Positions 11,216 to 20,805 of a stretch of 64,000 bases of DNA are shown here, piece by piece. The stretch comes from Adiantum capillus-veneris (Eukaryota > Streptophyta > Polypodiopsida > Polypodiales > Pteridaceae). Position 1 is the first letter of the stretch; the number at the start of each line of letters is the position of its first letter. The stretch is taken from NCBI GenBank assembly GCA_014529385.2, contig CM043965.1:60969433-61033432 (forward strand), written 5' to 3'. The translations under genes were made by a program, and so were the position numbers. Under the pieces are notes generated by a model. It did not search any database and had not been told where the DNA came from. It saw nothing but the letters and a program-made list of their open reading frames with translations.

Positions 11216-12366
11216 ACACCCCCTAGTTCAAGTGCTTTGTCATGCTTGATGAGTAAGGTGCTTGATCACCTAAAGTCAAAATCATTCCTACAAGGGGGGG
11301 GGCGAGCCCTTTTCCTAGGAGCTAGAGAGAGAACACCCACTCACACACACAAGGGAAGGCCCCAACTTGAAGAGGCAGCAAGGACACATGTCAGGCCCCT
11401 ACCCATGTTACCTTCATGTGTTGCTTGAAGCCTATTGGCTAAGCTTCCAAGGGGTCCAATGATAAATTACATGAATTATCTAATTGTTTTAGCATTTATC
11501 AAGTCCTCTCTCTCAAAGGGGAAAGGGGGACACTTGTCCCAAGGCTACCCATGTTGCTTGTAATGGCTCCTGCTTGTGATTGGCTAGGCCTGGAGGGGTC
11601 CAATGAGCTTCAGGCATGAGCTACAAGGGGGGGTCGACCCAAGCAAGCTAGGGGGGTGCCTAGGGGGTATACTCACCCACACACACTCACAATCACTCTC
11701 ATGGTGTGCTATGCAAAGTGCAAGAGCTCCCTCTCCAAGCAAGTAGAGGTTGAGAGCCTACACCAACACTCTTGGCTATGGAGTGCAAATCCAACCAAGA
11801 GCCATGCTTCAATGCTTAAGCTTGCCATCTTCTTCTTCTTCATTACTATGCTATTATGTATGCTAGCAACAAGAGTATGATAAGTGAGGAACTAATTCTT
11901 TCTCTTACGAAATGTTTCTTCTTCCTCTTCCCTACCCTCATTCCCTGCTAGCTCTCTCCACCTTCGAAGGTGTTTGAGGTCTTGGGACTGAGGCTTGGGA
12001 TAGTTAAAGCTTTCTTCAAGTTTATGTTATGTTTGTGGTGCATGAAGCCTTCCATCTTCATGGCATCACCTAGGTCACAAGGAACACAAAGACTGTATTG
12101 TAACAAGTCTCTCTTTATGGGAGAAATCATAATACAAATGCCTATTGGAGGGGGGACCGGCTCCACATAAATCCGGTCCTCAATTGTTGTCATGTTCTCT
12201 AAACTCTCTCTCTTGCAAAAGTATTGTCTATGCCAAGTTAACTAATTGCTATGATTATGTTGCTATCTTCAATTATGTCTACCCGCTATGCTCACAAAAT
12301 CATTTCTTGAAAGTACTCTCATTAAATTCCGCTATTCTCAAATTGAATAGGCAAATTCCATTACAT

Positions 12367-12378
12367 TGGTATCAGAGC
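12367..12378 (+). promoter_or_regulatory. primer binding site, initiator tRNA-Met
   Basis: TGGTATCAGAGC starts one base after the 5' LTR end and is complementary to the 3' end of plant initiator tRNA-Met, the usual first-strand primer of plant LTR retrotransposons. Confidence 0.93.
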
Positions 12379-12780
12379 ATTTGGTTTCTCTTTTCTTGCT
12401 TAAGAAGAGAGGTCCTTAAGTAGCCTATAAATGGTTGATGTTGTTAATTATAATAGAGTAAGTGGAACTGGGATCTAATACCGGTTTTGTTAAGCCCACT
12501 ATGTGGGGGATGGTGCACACCTCGGGAGCTTTGGACTTAATAATGGAGTCTTTTTAGACTTGCCTACGGCTTTACCATTATTGAGCCATAAGAAGTCCGA
12601 AAGGAGCTAGCCATTGGCAACTCTGCTATGTTAGACCTACTCCTCTATTCTCTATAATTAACCACTTTGAGCCGTGGGTGTAGATACTTAAGAGCCGATT
12701 TTCAAAGGCTAAGAGGAGTGGCAACTAAGGTTTTGAATTGCCAAAGCATACACTAAGTACATACATAAAATTTTGTTATC

Positions 12781-15700
12781 ATGGCTGACAATAATCAAGA
12801 GAGTAGAATGAACATTGATAGCTTTGATTTTGCACATGAAGGTGCTAATGATGATGCTCCCATGTTTGTGAATTATCTTGTGACTAGGTTGCAACAAGCT
12901 ATGGGCAACCCAACCTTGCAAGCCGAAGTTACTCAACAACTTCGTGCTTATGGAATTTCCCTTCCTCTCCAAGAGGAGAGAGAGCTTAGGAGGCCTCTTG
13001 AAGAGACCCCCAAAAGAAGACTCTCTCCCATTCGAGAGGAGGAATCCAAAGAGAAAGAAAGCAATGAAAGTCTAAGTTCTTCTGAAGATGTGGCTCCACG
13101 AAGAAGGCGGTCTAGACGATCGCCTACTCCTCCCAAGAGGAAAAGAGCAACCCATAGTCCTTCTCCTCATCACTCTCAAAGGCAAGAGAGGAAACAAAGG
13201 AAGAAAAGGGCTAGGAAGAGGTCACCCTCTTCTCCTTCTTCTTCACCTTCCTTCTCTTCCGATGAAAGTTATGGCTATTCTCCTAGAGAATACAAGAGGG
13301 GAGGACATCGCAAATCATTTCCTGCATGGCGAAGGTCACAAAAGCTAAAGAAGTTCAAGGAGGGAGGAAAGAGTATCTCTTTTCTCACCTACGATGGCAC
13401 CTTTGGTGCTACCGACAAAGTGTTGGCCTTCATCCAGCAATTTGATGCGGCCTTTGGGGACGAGGGCTTCACAGAGTCCTCTAAGCTACGCCATGTAGCT
13501 ATGCACTTCCAAAAATCAGCTCGTCAATGGTGGGCTAGCCTTCGTGGCAATGGAGAAGCCCCAAAGACATGGAAAACTCTACGAGTTTCCATCATGAAGC
13601 AATTTCTTCCAAGCGATACTAAAGATAAAGTTCTTACCGAATGGCGCGGCTTGAAGCTCCTCTCTCATGAGTCTATCAACAAGTATGTAGATAAGTTTTG
13701 GGATTTACATCTCAAAGCTACAGTCTTTCAAAAGATAGACTTTGCCGAGCAAAGACAACAATTCTGTGCGGGATTACCTGAAGAGATGGCCGAATATATC
13801 AACTCTCAACGGCCCGGTACTATTACCGAAGTAATCCACCACACCATGGTTGCTTCACGCATCAATTTCCATCAAGGGGCTAGACGTAATGTCAAGCCCA
13901 TGGAAAACAAAGATAAAAATGATGCAAAGGGGAAATCCAATGCTCAAAATAATTCCCAAGGCACTTCCAACAACAACAACAACAATCGGTCCAAGGAGAA
14001 GGGAGTTTACAAAGGTAAAAACAAACTCTCTCCTGAAGAGCTTGAAGCTTTTCGCAAGGACCATAAGTGTTTCAAGTGTGGGGAGCAAGGACATGGCTAT
14101 CGTTCTTGCCCCAAGAAGAATACTCGCAATGAGACTCCTAGGGCTTCCACCATCGAAGCTCCAAAAGAGGATGCTCATTGCAAAGGATCATCACTCTCCT
14201 ATGCTTGGGGAAAGGTAAGAGAGCATGATGCCTTCATCTTGTTTGATCCTGGCTCTACTCTCAACTTCATATCAATAGAGTTGGCCACCAAGTTGGGCAT
14301 TCAAGCTTTTGAGATGGGAGATATAGTAACAGCTGATGCAGCTTTCAAGGGACAACAAGCCTCCGTTACTCCCTTGATTGGGAAGTTGAGGCTTCATGTC
14401 CAAAGCTATGTCGACAAAGAAGACTTCTTCATCTCTCCCCTCCAACATCAGGATGTTATCCTAGGGGCACCATGGTTTGATCGCATGGCTGCCAACATGA
14501 AGTTCCCTGAAAGGAGAATTTACTTCACCTACAGGGGAAAGAACATGTATATAGATGCTAGTGAGCGTGGTCGCACTATTCCACTTGTAAATCCTCTTTC
14601 TTTTGATAAATCAATGAAGAGCTCAGTTTCTGCGTACATGATTTATGTCAAAGAGTCTCTAAAAGCTAATAATGTTTCATCAAATGAAAATGATAGGAAT
14701 CAAGAAGAGTTAGACTTGTCTACTTTTCTAAAAGGATTCCAAGATGTGTTCATCGATGATATCCCTATGGACCTACCTCCAAAACGAGGGGATGATGACC
14801 ATCGTATTGAGCTCCTTCCAGGAAGCTCACCGCCTAACAAACCTCCTTATCGAGTCTCACAAGCTCAACAAGAGGAGATCATGAGGCAAGTACAAGAGCT
14901 GGTAGACAAAGGGATGGTGAGGCCTAGTTCCTCTCCCTTTTGTTCTCCAGTCCTTTTAGTGCAAAAGAAAGATGGTACATACCGTATGTGTGTGGACTAT
15001 CGAGCACTAAACCATATCACTATCAAAAATAGATTTCCCGTACCTCGGGTAGAAGATCTGTTTGATAAGCTACAAGGCTCTACCTACTTCAGTAGGATTG
15101 ACCTTAAGAGTGGCTATCATCAAATAAGGATAGTGGATGAGGATATCTTAAAGACCGCGTTTCGCACAACATTTGGTCTTTATGAATATCTAGTCATGCC
15201 TTTTGGCTTGACTAATGCACCAGCTACGTTCAATCGTTTGATGGAGAAAATTTTTAGACCATATCGAAAATTCACTGGAGTGTTCTTCGATGATATCATC
15301 ATCTACTCCAAGTCTTTGGAGGAACATAAGCAACATCTCCAAGTGATTTTTCAAGCCTTGAGGGAGAACAAACTTTTTCTCAACCAAAAGAAAAGTGAAT
15401 TCTTCCTTCAAGAGATTCAATATCTAGGCCATATTATCTCTCACGATGGTATTCGTATGGATCCATCAAAGTTAGAGGTAATAAAATCATGGCCTAACCC
15501 AAGGAATCTACATGAGCTAAGAAGCTTTATTGGTATGTGTGCATACTATAGACGCTTCATAGCAAAATTCTCTCAAGTAGCAGGACCACTACACGACTTA
15601 ACCAAGAAGAACGTTAAGTTTGTATGGTCTGCTAAGGAGCAAAATGCTTTTGAAAAACTCAAAGAGAAGCTTACTTCCCAACCAGTCCTCGTGCTTCCGG

Positions 15701-17562
15701 ATCTCTCAAAGCCATTTGAGGTCCAATGTGATGCTTGTGGTGATTGCCTTGGAGCAGTTTTACTTCAAGAAGGGCATGCCATAGCATATGAGAGCCGAAG
15801 GCTCAATGGTGATGAACGAGTCTTGGGCATTTATGAGAAAGAGCTTTTAGCTGTTCTACATGCCCTAGACACATGGAAGCACTACCTATTGGGGACTCCA
15901 TTTATCCTACGAACCGACCACCAAAGTCTCAAGTATTTCATGACGCAAACCAAGCTTTCCGACAAACAAATGAGGTGGGCAAATTTTCTTTCGCAATTTA
16001 ATTTCCATATTGCTCACATAGCTGGTAAGCACAATCAAGTTGCCGATGCACTTTCACGACGACCAAAAGTTAATGCGGTGTCTATAGCTACTCACAATGA
16101 TCTATCCTCTATGATAGATGAGTATGCTACTGACCCTGACTTTAGAGACATAATGTCAGCCCTTGCTTTGGGGAAGAAAGAGGAACCATTCACCTTGCAG
16201 GATGGTTATCTTCTCCACGGCAATAGGCTATGTGTTACCCATTCCCTTCGTGAGAAGGTTATGTATGAATCCCATGCTCCTCCATATGCAGGGCATAGAG
16301 GTATTCAACCTACTCTCCGAGGAGTAGAGACGTATTTCTATTGGCCTACCATGAAAGTGGACATACAAGAGTATGTTTCAAAATGTGTAGTATGCCAAAA
16401 GACCAAGTATGATAGAGGGAAGCAACCTGGATTACTCCAGCCATTGCCTATTCCAAATTCACCATGGGAGAGTATATCCATGGATTTCATCTTTGGATTA
16501 CCCAAGTCTATCCATGGGAATACAGGAATATGGACAATAGTCGACAGATTTAGCAAGCAAGCACATTTTATTCCTGTCAAAAAGACTATTAAGGCACATC
16601 AAATGGCAACTCTCTTCATATCTCAGATTTTCAAACACCATGGATTACCCACATCCATCGTGTCAGATAGAGATCCTAGAATGACCAGTAATTTCTGGAA
16701 AGGTCTCTTTGAAAATCTAGGAACAAGATTGAATTTCTCTTCGGCCTATCACCCACAAACGGATGGCCAAAGTGAGATAGCCAATCTTACGATACTCGAT
16801 CTACTCAAGACTTATGTTACCGAAGTAGATCAACGCTCACAATGGGAAAAGTATTTACCGCTAGTAGAGTATGCTTACAATAATACTGTCCATACTTCTA
16901 CGGGCAAAGCACCTTTCGAGATCATAGAAGGAAGACCTAAAAGTCCCTTGCTACTGAAAGTACATGGGAAGATCTTCGCCGCCGATGAGTATAGCCGTGA
17001 CCTACAACAATCTTTTCAAAAGATTAGGGAGGCTATAGCCATCTCTCAACAAAGGCAAAAAGCTGCTGCTGATAAGCACAGAAGAGCCTTAATGTTCAAA
17101 GAAAATGATTGGGTCTTACTCAAGTTTCCTAAGGCTCGATTAAGGCAAACGACGGGCAAAAATCCTACGGGCCATCAAAAGTATTATGCTAAACTAGCAA
17201 AAAGATACTATGGTCCTTTCCAAATCTTGAAGCCTATCAATGAGACGGCTTATCAACTCAAGTTGCCCAACCATTGGCTTATACACAATGCCTTTCATGT
17301 AAGCTTACTTAAGCCCTTCAAAGGAGAGCCACCAATTGAACCAATTATTGAAGACCCTCCCGAAGTTGAAGACCAAGAAGAGGTGCTACAACCCGAAGCT
17401 ATCCTTCGGCATGAAGACAAGGTACTACGACATGGTAAGATTATCCGACGGTATCTTATTAAGTTCAAAAATTATCCTTTTGAAGATGCTAAATGGATGC
17501 AAGGAGTACAACTTAAGGATAGTATGAACCTTGTCAATGCTTACAATGCTACATTAGAGTAA
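12781..17562 (+). CDS. Gag-Pol polyprotein of Ty3/Gypsy chromovirus-type element
   Basis: 1593 residues in one frame. Order: a charged, Ser/Arg-rich N-terminus; Gag domain with the RQWWASLRG block; zinc knuckle CFKCGEQGHGYRSC (~430-443); pepsin-like protease with LFDPGST (~489). Reverse transcriptase follows, with MCVDYRALN and the catalytic FFDD (~835-838), then RNase H (CDACGDCLGAVL, first Asp ~984). Integrase has an HHCC region near 1165-1200 and a core with Asp ~1235, Asp ~1296 and Glu ~1332, i.e. D,D35E. A C-terminal chromodomain (~1534-1580) has EAILRHEDK, YLIKFKNYP and KWMQG. Length and order fit the family, and no catalytic residue looks lost. The ATG at 12781 is the first in frame after a ~400-nt leader. 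The chromodomain is thought to guide integration to marked chromatin. Probably capable of transposition. Confidence 0.97.
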   Translation: MADNNQESRMNIDSFDFAHEGANDDAPMFVNYLVTRLQQAMGNPTLQAEVTQQLRAYGISLPLQEERELRRPLEETPKRRLSPIREEESKEKESNESLSSSEDVAPRRRRSRRSPTPPKRKRATHSPSPHHSQRQERKQRKKRARKRSPSSPSSSPSFSSDESYGYSPREYKRGGHRKSFPAWRRSQKLKKFKEGGKSISFLTYDGTFGATDKVLAFIQQFDAAFGDEGFTESSKLRHVAMHFQKSARQWWASLRGNGEAPKTWKTLRVSIMKQFLPSDTKDKVLTEWRGLKLLSHESINKYVDKFWDLHLKATVFQKIDFAEQRQQFCAGLPEEMAEYINSQRPGTITEVIHHTMVASRINFHQGARRNVKPMENKDKNDAKGKSNAQNNSQGTSNNNNNNRSKEKGVYKGKNKLSPEELEAFRKDHKCFKCGEQGHGYRSCPKKNTRNETPRASTIEAPKEDAHCKGSSLSYAWGKVREHDAFILFDPGSTLNFISIELATKLGIQAFEMGDIVTADAAFKGQQASVTPLIGKLRLHVQSYVDKEDFFISPLQHQDVILGAPWFDRMAANMKFPERRIYFTYRGKNMYIDASERGRTIPLVNPLSFDKSMKSSVSAYMIYVKESLKANNVSSNENDRNQEELDLSTFLKGFQDVFIDDIPMDLPPKRGDDDHRIELLPGSSPPNKPPYRVSQAQQEEIMRQVQELVDKGMVRPSSSPFCSPVLLVQKKDGTYRMCVDYRALNHITIKNRFPVPRVEDLFDKLQGSTYFSRIDLKSGYHQIRIVDEDILKTAFRTTFGLYEYLVMPFGLTNAPATFNRLMEKIFRPYRKFTGVFFDDIIIYSKSLEEHKQHLQVIFQALRENKLFLNQKKSEFFLQEIQYLGHIISHDGIRMDPSKLEVIKSWPNPRNLHELRSFIGMCAYYRRFIAKFSQVAGPLHDLTKKNVKFVWSAKEQNAFEKLKEKLTSQPVLVLPDLSKPFEVQCDACGDCLGAVLLQEGHAIAYESRRLNGDERVLGIYEKELLAVLHALDTWKHYLLGTPFILRTDHQSLKYFMTQTKLSDKQMRWANFLSQFNFHIAHIAGKHNQVADALSRRPKVNAVSIATHNDLSSMIDEYATDPDFRDIMSALALGKKEEPFTLQDGYLLHGNRLCVTHSLREKVMYESHAPPYAGHRGIQPTLRGVETYFYWPTMKVDIQEYVSKCVVCQKTKYDRGKQPGLLQPLPIPNSPWESISMDFIFGLPKSIHGNTGIWTIVDRFSKQAHFIPVKKTIKAHQMATLFISQIFKHHGLPTSIVSDRDPRMTSNFWKGLFENLGTRLNFSSAYHPQTDGQSEIANLTILDLLKTYVTEVDQRSQWEKYLPLVEYAYNNTVHTSTGKAPFEIIEGRPKSPLLLKVHGKIFAADEYSRDLQQSFQKIREAIAISQQRQKAAADKHRRALMFKENDWVLLKFPKARLRQTTGKNPTGHQKYYAKLAKRYYGPFQILKPINETAYQLKLPNHWLIHNAFHVSLLKPFKGEPPIEPIIEDPPEVEDQEEVLQPEAILRHEDKVLRHGKIIRRYLIKFKNYPFEDAKWMQGVQLKDSMNLVNAYNATLE

Positions 17563-17695
17563 GCAAATGTACAAATTTCTTTTAAATAACTCATGTTTTT
17601 GTCTTATATGACTAGACCTCTTTTTAATTGTGCACAAATTTAACTAGTATGCATCCTTAGAATCATGTTTGTGATGACGACGTCTCTCAAACACC

Positions 17696-17803
17696 AAGTA
17701 GAATTTGTCACTCTACTTCGGGAGAATGAAATGGACTAAAGAGCAGACATGCTTGCGGCAGCTATGTCTCCCAAGCACCAAATGGATTAGTCATCCATCT
17801 TGG
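17696..17803 (+). other. two tandem hairpin-forming repeats in the Gypsy 3' untranslated region
   Basis: Two related blocks each start GTCTC(T/C)CAA(A/G)CACCAA. The first folds as AAGTAGA (17696-17702) with TCTACTT (17712-17718). The second folds as ATGGAT (17782-17787) with ATCCAT (17793-17798), extended by CCAAG/CTTGG. The stems differ in sequence but pairing is kept. Confidence 0.5.
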
Positions 17804-17908
17804 AAAGATGTCGTAGGGTGAAAAGGGATCCTTTACCCGCTAAGTACGATTGACTAATGACTAAGACTTTATCTCTTCTACCTCATAGTCGAGGACGACT
17901 ATGATTTC

Positions 17909-17918
17909 AAGAGAGAGG
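17909..17918 (+). promoter_or_regulatory. polypurine tract
   Basis: AAGAGAGAGG followed by TAA and then the TG of the 3' LTR at 17922. Standard site for plus-strand priming. Confidence 0.75.
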
Positions 17919-17921
17919 TAA

Positions 17922-19541
17922 TGTCATAAAATCTAATATCTAACTAACCCAAATGATTTTCTCATATTAAATTGATCACTTAATGTGGGAGAATAAACGG
18001 GAACAAGTGTTACGATATAGGTATGTGCTTTTAGATCTATCTCAACACGGGGCCAATATAAAGGGGCCCAAAAGGGAGATGGTCTATCAAAGAGCAAGGC
18101 TAACCAATGGAGCATAAGACCTTAGGGTTAGCTTCATTGAAGACCTCCAATCAATGTGTGTAAAAGTCCTTTTGACCTTAAGTAAGCTAGGGCTGAGGTG
18201 GGAACCCGGCCCAAGCTCGAGGTGCTTGTTCTGCTTGAGGTGCTTGTCATGCTTGAGGTGTTTTTCATGCTTGAGGTGCTTGATTAAGATGCTTGAGGTG
18301 CTTGACTGGCTCCATGCTTGAGGTGCTTGACTTGCTGCATGATTAAGGTACTTGAGGTGCCTTGAGAAGCTTGCCTGAGATGCTTGTGGGAACACCCCCT
18401 AGTTCAAGTGCTTTGTCATGCTTGATGAGTAAGGTGCTTGATCACCTAAAGTCAAAATCATTCCTAAAAGGGGGGGGGCGAGCCCTTTTCCTAGGAGCTA
18501 GAGAGAGAACACCCACTCACACACACAAGGGAAGGCCCCAACTTGAAGAGGCAGCAAGGACACATGTCAGGCCCCTACCCATGTTACCTTCATGTGTTGC
18601 TTGAAGCCTATTGGCTAAGCTTCCAAGGGGTCCAATGATAAATTACATGAATTATCTAATTGTTTTAGCATTTATCAAGTCCTCTCTCTCAAAGGGGAAA
18701 GGGGGACACTTGTCCCAAGGCTACCCATGTTGCTTGTAATGGCTCCTGCTTGTGATTGGCTAGGCCTGGAGGGGTCCAATGAGCTTCAGGCATGAGCTAC
18801 AAGGGGGGGTCGACCCAAGCAAGCTAGGGGGGTGCCTAGGGGGTATACTCACCCACACACACTCACAATCACTCTCATGGTGTGCTATGCAAAGTGCAAG
18901 AGCTCCCTCTCCAAGCAAGTAGAGGTTGAGAGCCTACACCAACACTCTTGGCTATGGAGTGCAAATCCAACCAAGAGCCATGCTTCAATGCTTAAGCTTG
19001 CCATCTTCTTCTTCTTCATTACTATGCTATTATGTATGCTAGCAACAAGAGTATGATAAGTGAGGAACTAATTCTTTCTCTTACGAAATGTTTCTTCTTC
19101 CTCTTCCCTACCCTCATTCCCTGCTAGCTCTCTCCACCTTCGAAGGTGTTTGAGGTCTTGGGACTGAGGCTTGGGATAGTTAAAGCTTTCTTCAAGTTTA
19201 TGTTATGTTTGTGGTGCATGAAGCCTTCCATCTTCATGGCATCACCTAGGTCACAAGGAACACAAAGACTGTATTGTAACAAGTCTCTCTTTATGGGAGA
19301 AATCATAATACAAATGCCTATTGGAGGGGGGACCGGCTCCACATAAATCCGGTCCTCAATTGTTGTCATGTTCTCTAAACTCTCTCTCTTGCAAAAGTAT
19401 TGTCTATGCCAAGTTAACTAATTGCTATGATTATGTTGCTATCTTCAATTATGTCTACCCGCTATGCTCACAAAATCATTTCTTGAAAGTACTCTCATTA
19501 AATTCCGCTATTCTCAAATTGAATAGGCAAATTCCATTACA
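17922..19541 (+). repeat. 3' LTR of the young Gypsy element
   Basis: 1620 bp, the same length as the 5' LTR, with one observed substitution. Followed directly by the CTATC target duplication. Confidence 0.97.
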
Positions 19542-20805
19542 CTATCGAACATGCATAAAGAGCAATGTGAAAAGACTTACAAAATCGGCCTCAAATGATG
19601 CCCATCCACCGCTCCCCAAGTGGTGCGAGCTCCCTGCCTCTACTCGCGCTCTGGCTGCATCCTTTTGTTGCTTCTACTTGTCGGGATTCTCGCGCGCTGC
19701 TTTCTTCGCATTCTTCCAATCTTCTTTGGCCAGCCAATCTGGCCTATTCCACCCATTCTTGATTGCTTTTTGCACTTCGGAACGCTTGTGTTTGCAGTAT
19801 TCGCGCATTCGAATCTTCATCAGGTCTTCATTGAAGCGCTGATCCCGTGTTGGAACGGGAAACTCATCATGAAGTATGCTGATGACTCTGTTTTTTAAAT
19901 CACTTGGTACTTCACTCCATTTGTTTAGTATATAGTGTCTAAACAGCTGAGAGCAAAGACCACGCATGCGTGAGATCACCTTCTTGCCGTCATCATCCAT
20001 GATGATGCCGCCGCTGATGTCGACGGAGTAAGGCAAGCCCTCTGGCCGGTGACGCGTGAACCTGGGTGTCCCGGCAGGGGTCTCTAGCGGCGTGTCGATG
20101 GGGGTACGGACGTCAGGTGTCTCCATCGGCGTCTGGGCGTCGAAGCGAGGAGTGTCGAGTGGGGTGGCTCCTGGCGGAGTAGGTAGAGGTGTGTAGCTTC
20201 TAGGAACAGTCAGCCGTGCAAAACCTGGCGTAGACGGCGATGCTGTGGCTGGTGTGGGGGCGGGCAAAGAAGGGGAGGGTAAAGAGCCTCGTCGAACACG
20301 AGGCGGTGTGGAGGCATCGGTGGCGGAATCCCCACAACAACCGCCACCGCCACCACTAGAGCGCCGGTGTCTAGACGAGTGTGACGCTCGTCTCGTCGAC
20401 GCCGAAGCTTCGGAGCGCGCCGAATGCTCCGAAAGAGAGGGAGATGCGGATGGTGTAGGAACGCGCGATGACGCTCCACGTACCACTGTCTCTGCTGCGG
20501 TGACAAAGAAGAAAGAAACTCCTCATCATCCATACGTGCATTAAACACACGAATATTTAAACTTAATATTGAATGAATAGAGTAGACAATGACGCAAAGA
20601 CCATTAAATACAATGACGTAATGACGCATATAAATACAATGACGCAATGAATCGAGTGATAGAAGAGGCAAGTCGAAAACTCAGAATTTTCAATCAAAAG
20701 ATGTGAGCGCGAGTAGAAAAGAGCGTTACACACCATGGAAGCTACTTAGAGAGCTAGAGCTTTTACAGCACGGAGCAAAATTGTTCAAATACAATATTTG
20801 TGGCT

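Larger units (their letters stand above)
10746..12365 (+). repeat. 5' LTR of the young Gypsy element
   Basis: 1620 bp, TG...CA ends. It carries a CCAAT-TATAAA promoter-like segment at ~10877-10887 and a minisatellite of ATGCTTGAGGTGCTTG-type units (~11038-11215). Confidence 0.97.
10746..19541 (+). mobile_element. intact, very young Ty3/Gypsy chromodomain retrotransposon
   Basis: Two 1620-bp LTRs (10746-12365 and 17922-19541) enclose a single gag-pol frame. Both LTRs begin TGTCATAAAA and end ATTCCATTACA, and CTATC flanks the element at 10741-10745 and 19542-19546. The primer site matches initiator tRNA-Met, and a purine tract precedes the 3' LTR. I found one difference between LTRs (C at 11291 versus A at the matching place, ~18467) plus identical G-runs, so insertion was very recent. 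It lies in an intron of the CACTA accessory gene, opposite in orientation to that gene. Confidence 0.97.
10435..20486 (-). pseudogene. CACTA second gene (TNPA-like, Transposase_24-type), broken
   Basis: Minus-strand exons. The first runs from about 20486 (possibly after an acceptor in CACCGCAG near 20505) to 19581; the second is 10682-10581; the last is 10479-10435, ending TAG. The protein begins with a Ser/Pro/Thr-rich tract containing repeats like TPIDTPLETP. It then has the helical region typical of plant Ptta/En/Spm accessory proteins, with LCSQLFRHYILNKWSEVPSDL and WNRPDWLAKEDW. An in-frame TAG follows ARENPDK at 19674-19676. The frame is otherwise open beyond it to a GTAAGT donor at 19580. 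The 102-nt exon 2 keeps phase (WSMTGRDPTPYERE). The Gypsy element sits entirely inside intron 1. The family's DNA-binding role in transposition is known from En/Spm TNPA. Confidence 0.7.

Noticed and set aside
14245-14259. Gypsy protease motif reads DPG instead of D(S/T)G
   Set aside because: DPGST is common in plant Ty3/Gypsy proteases, so it is not a defect or novelty.
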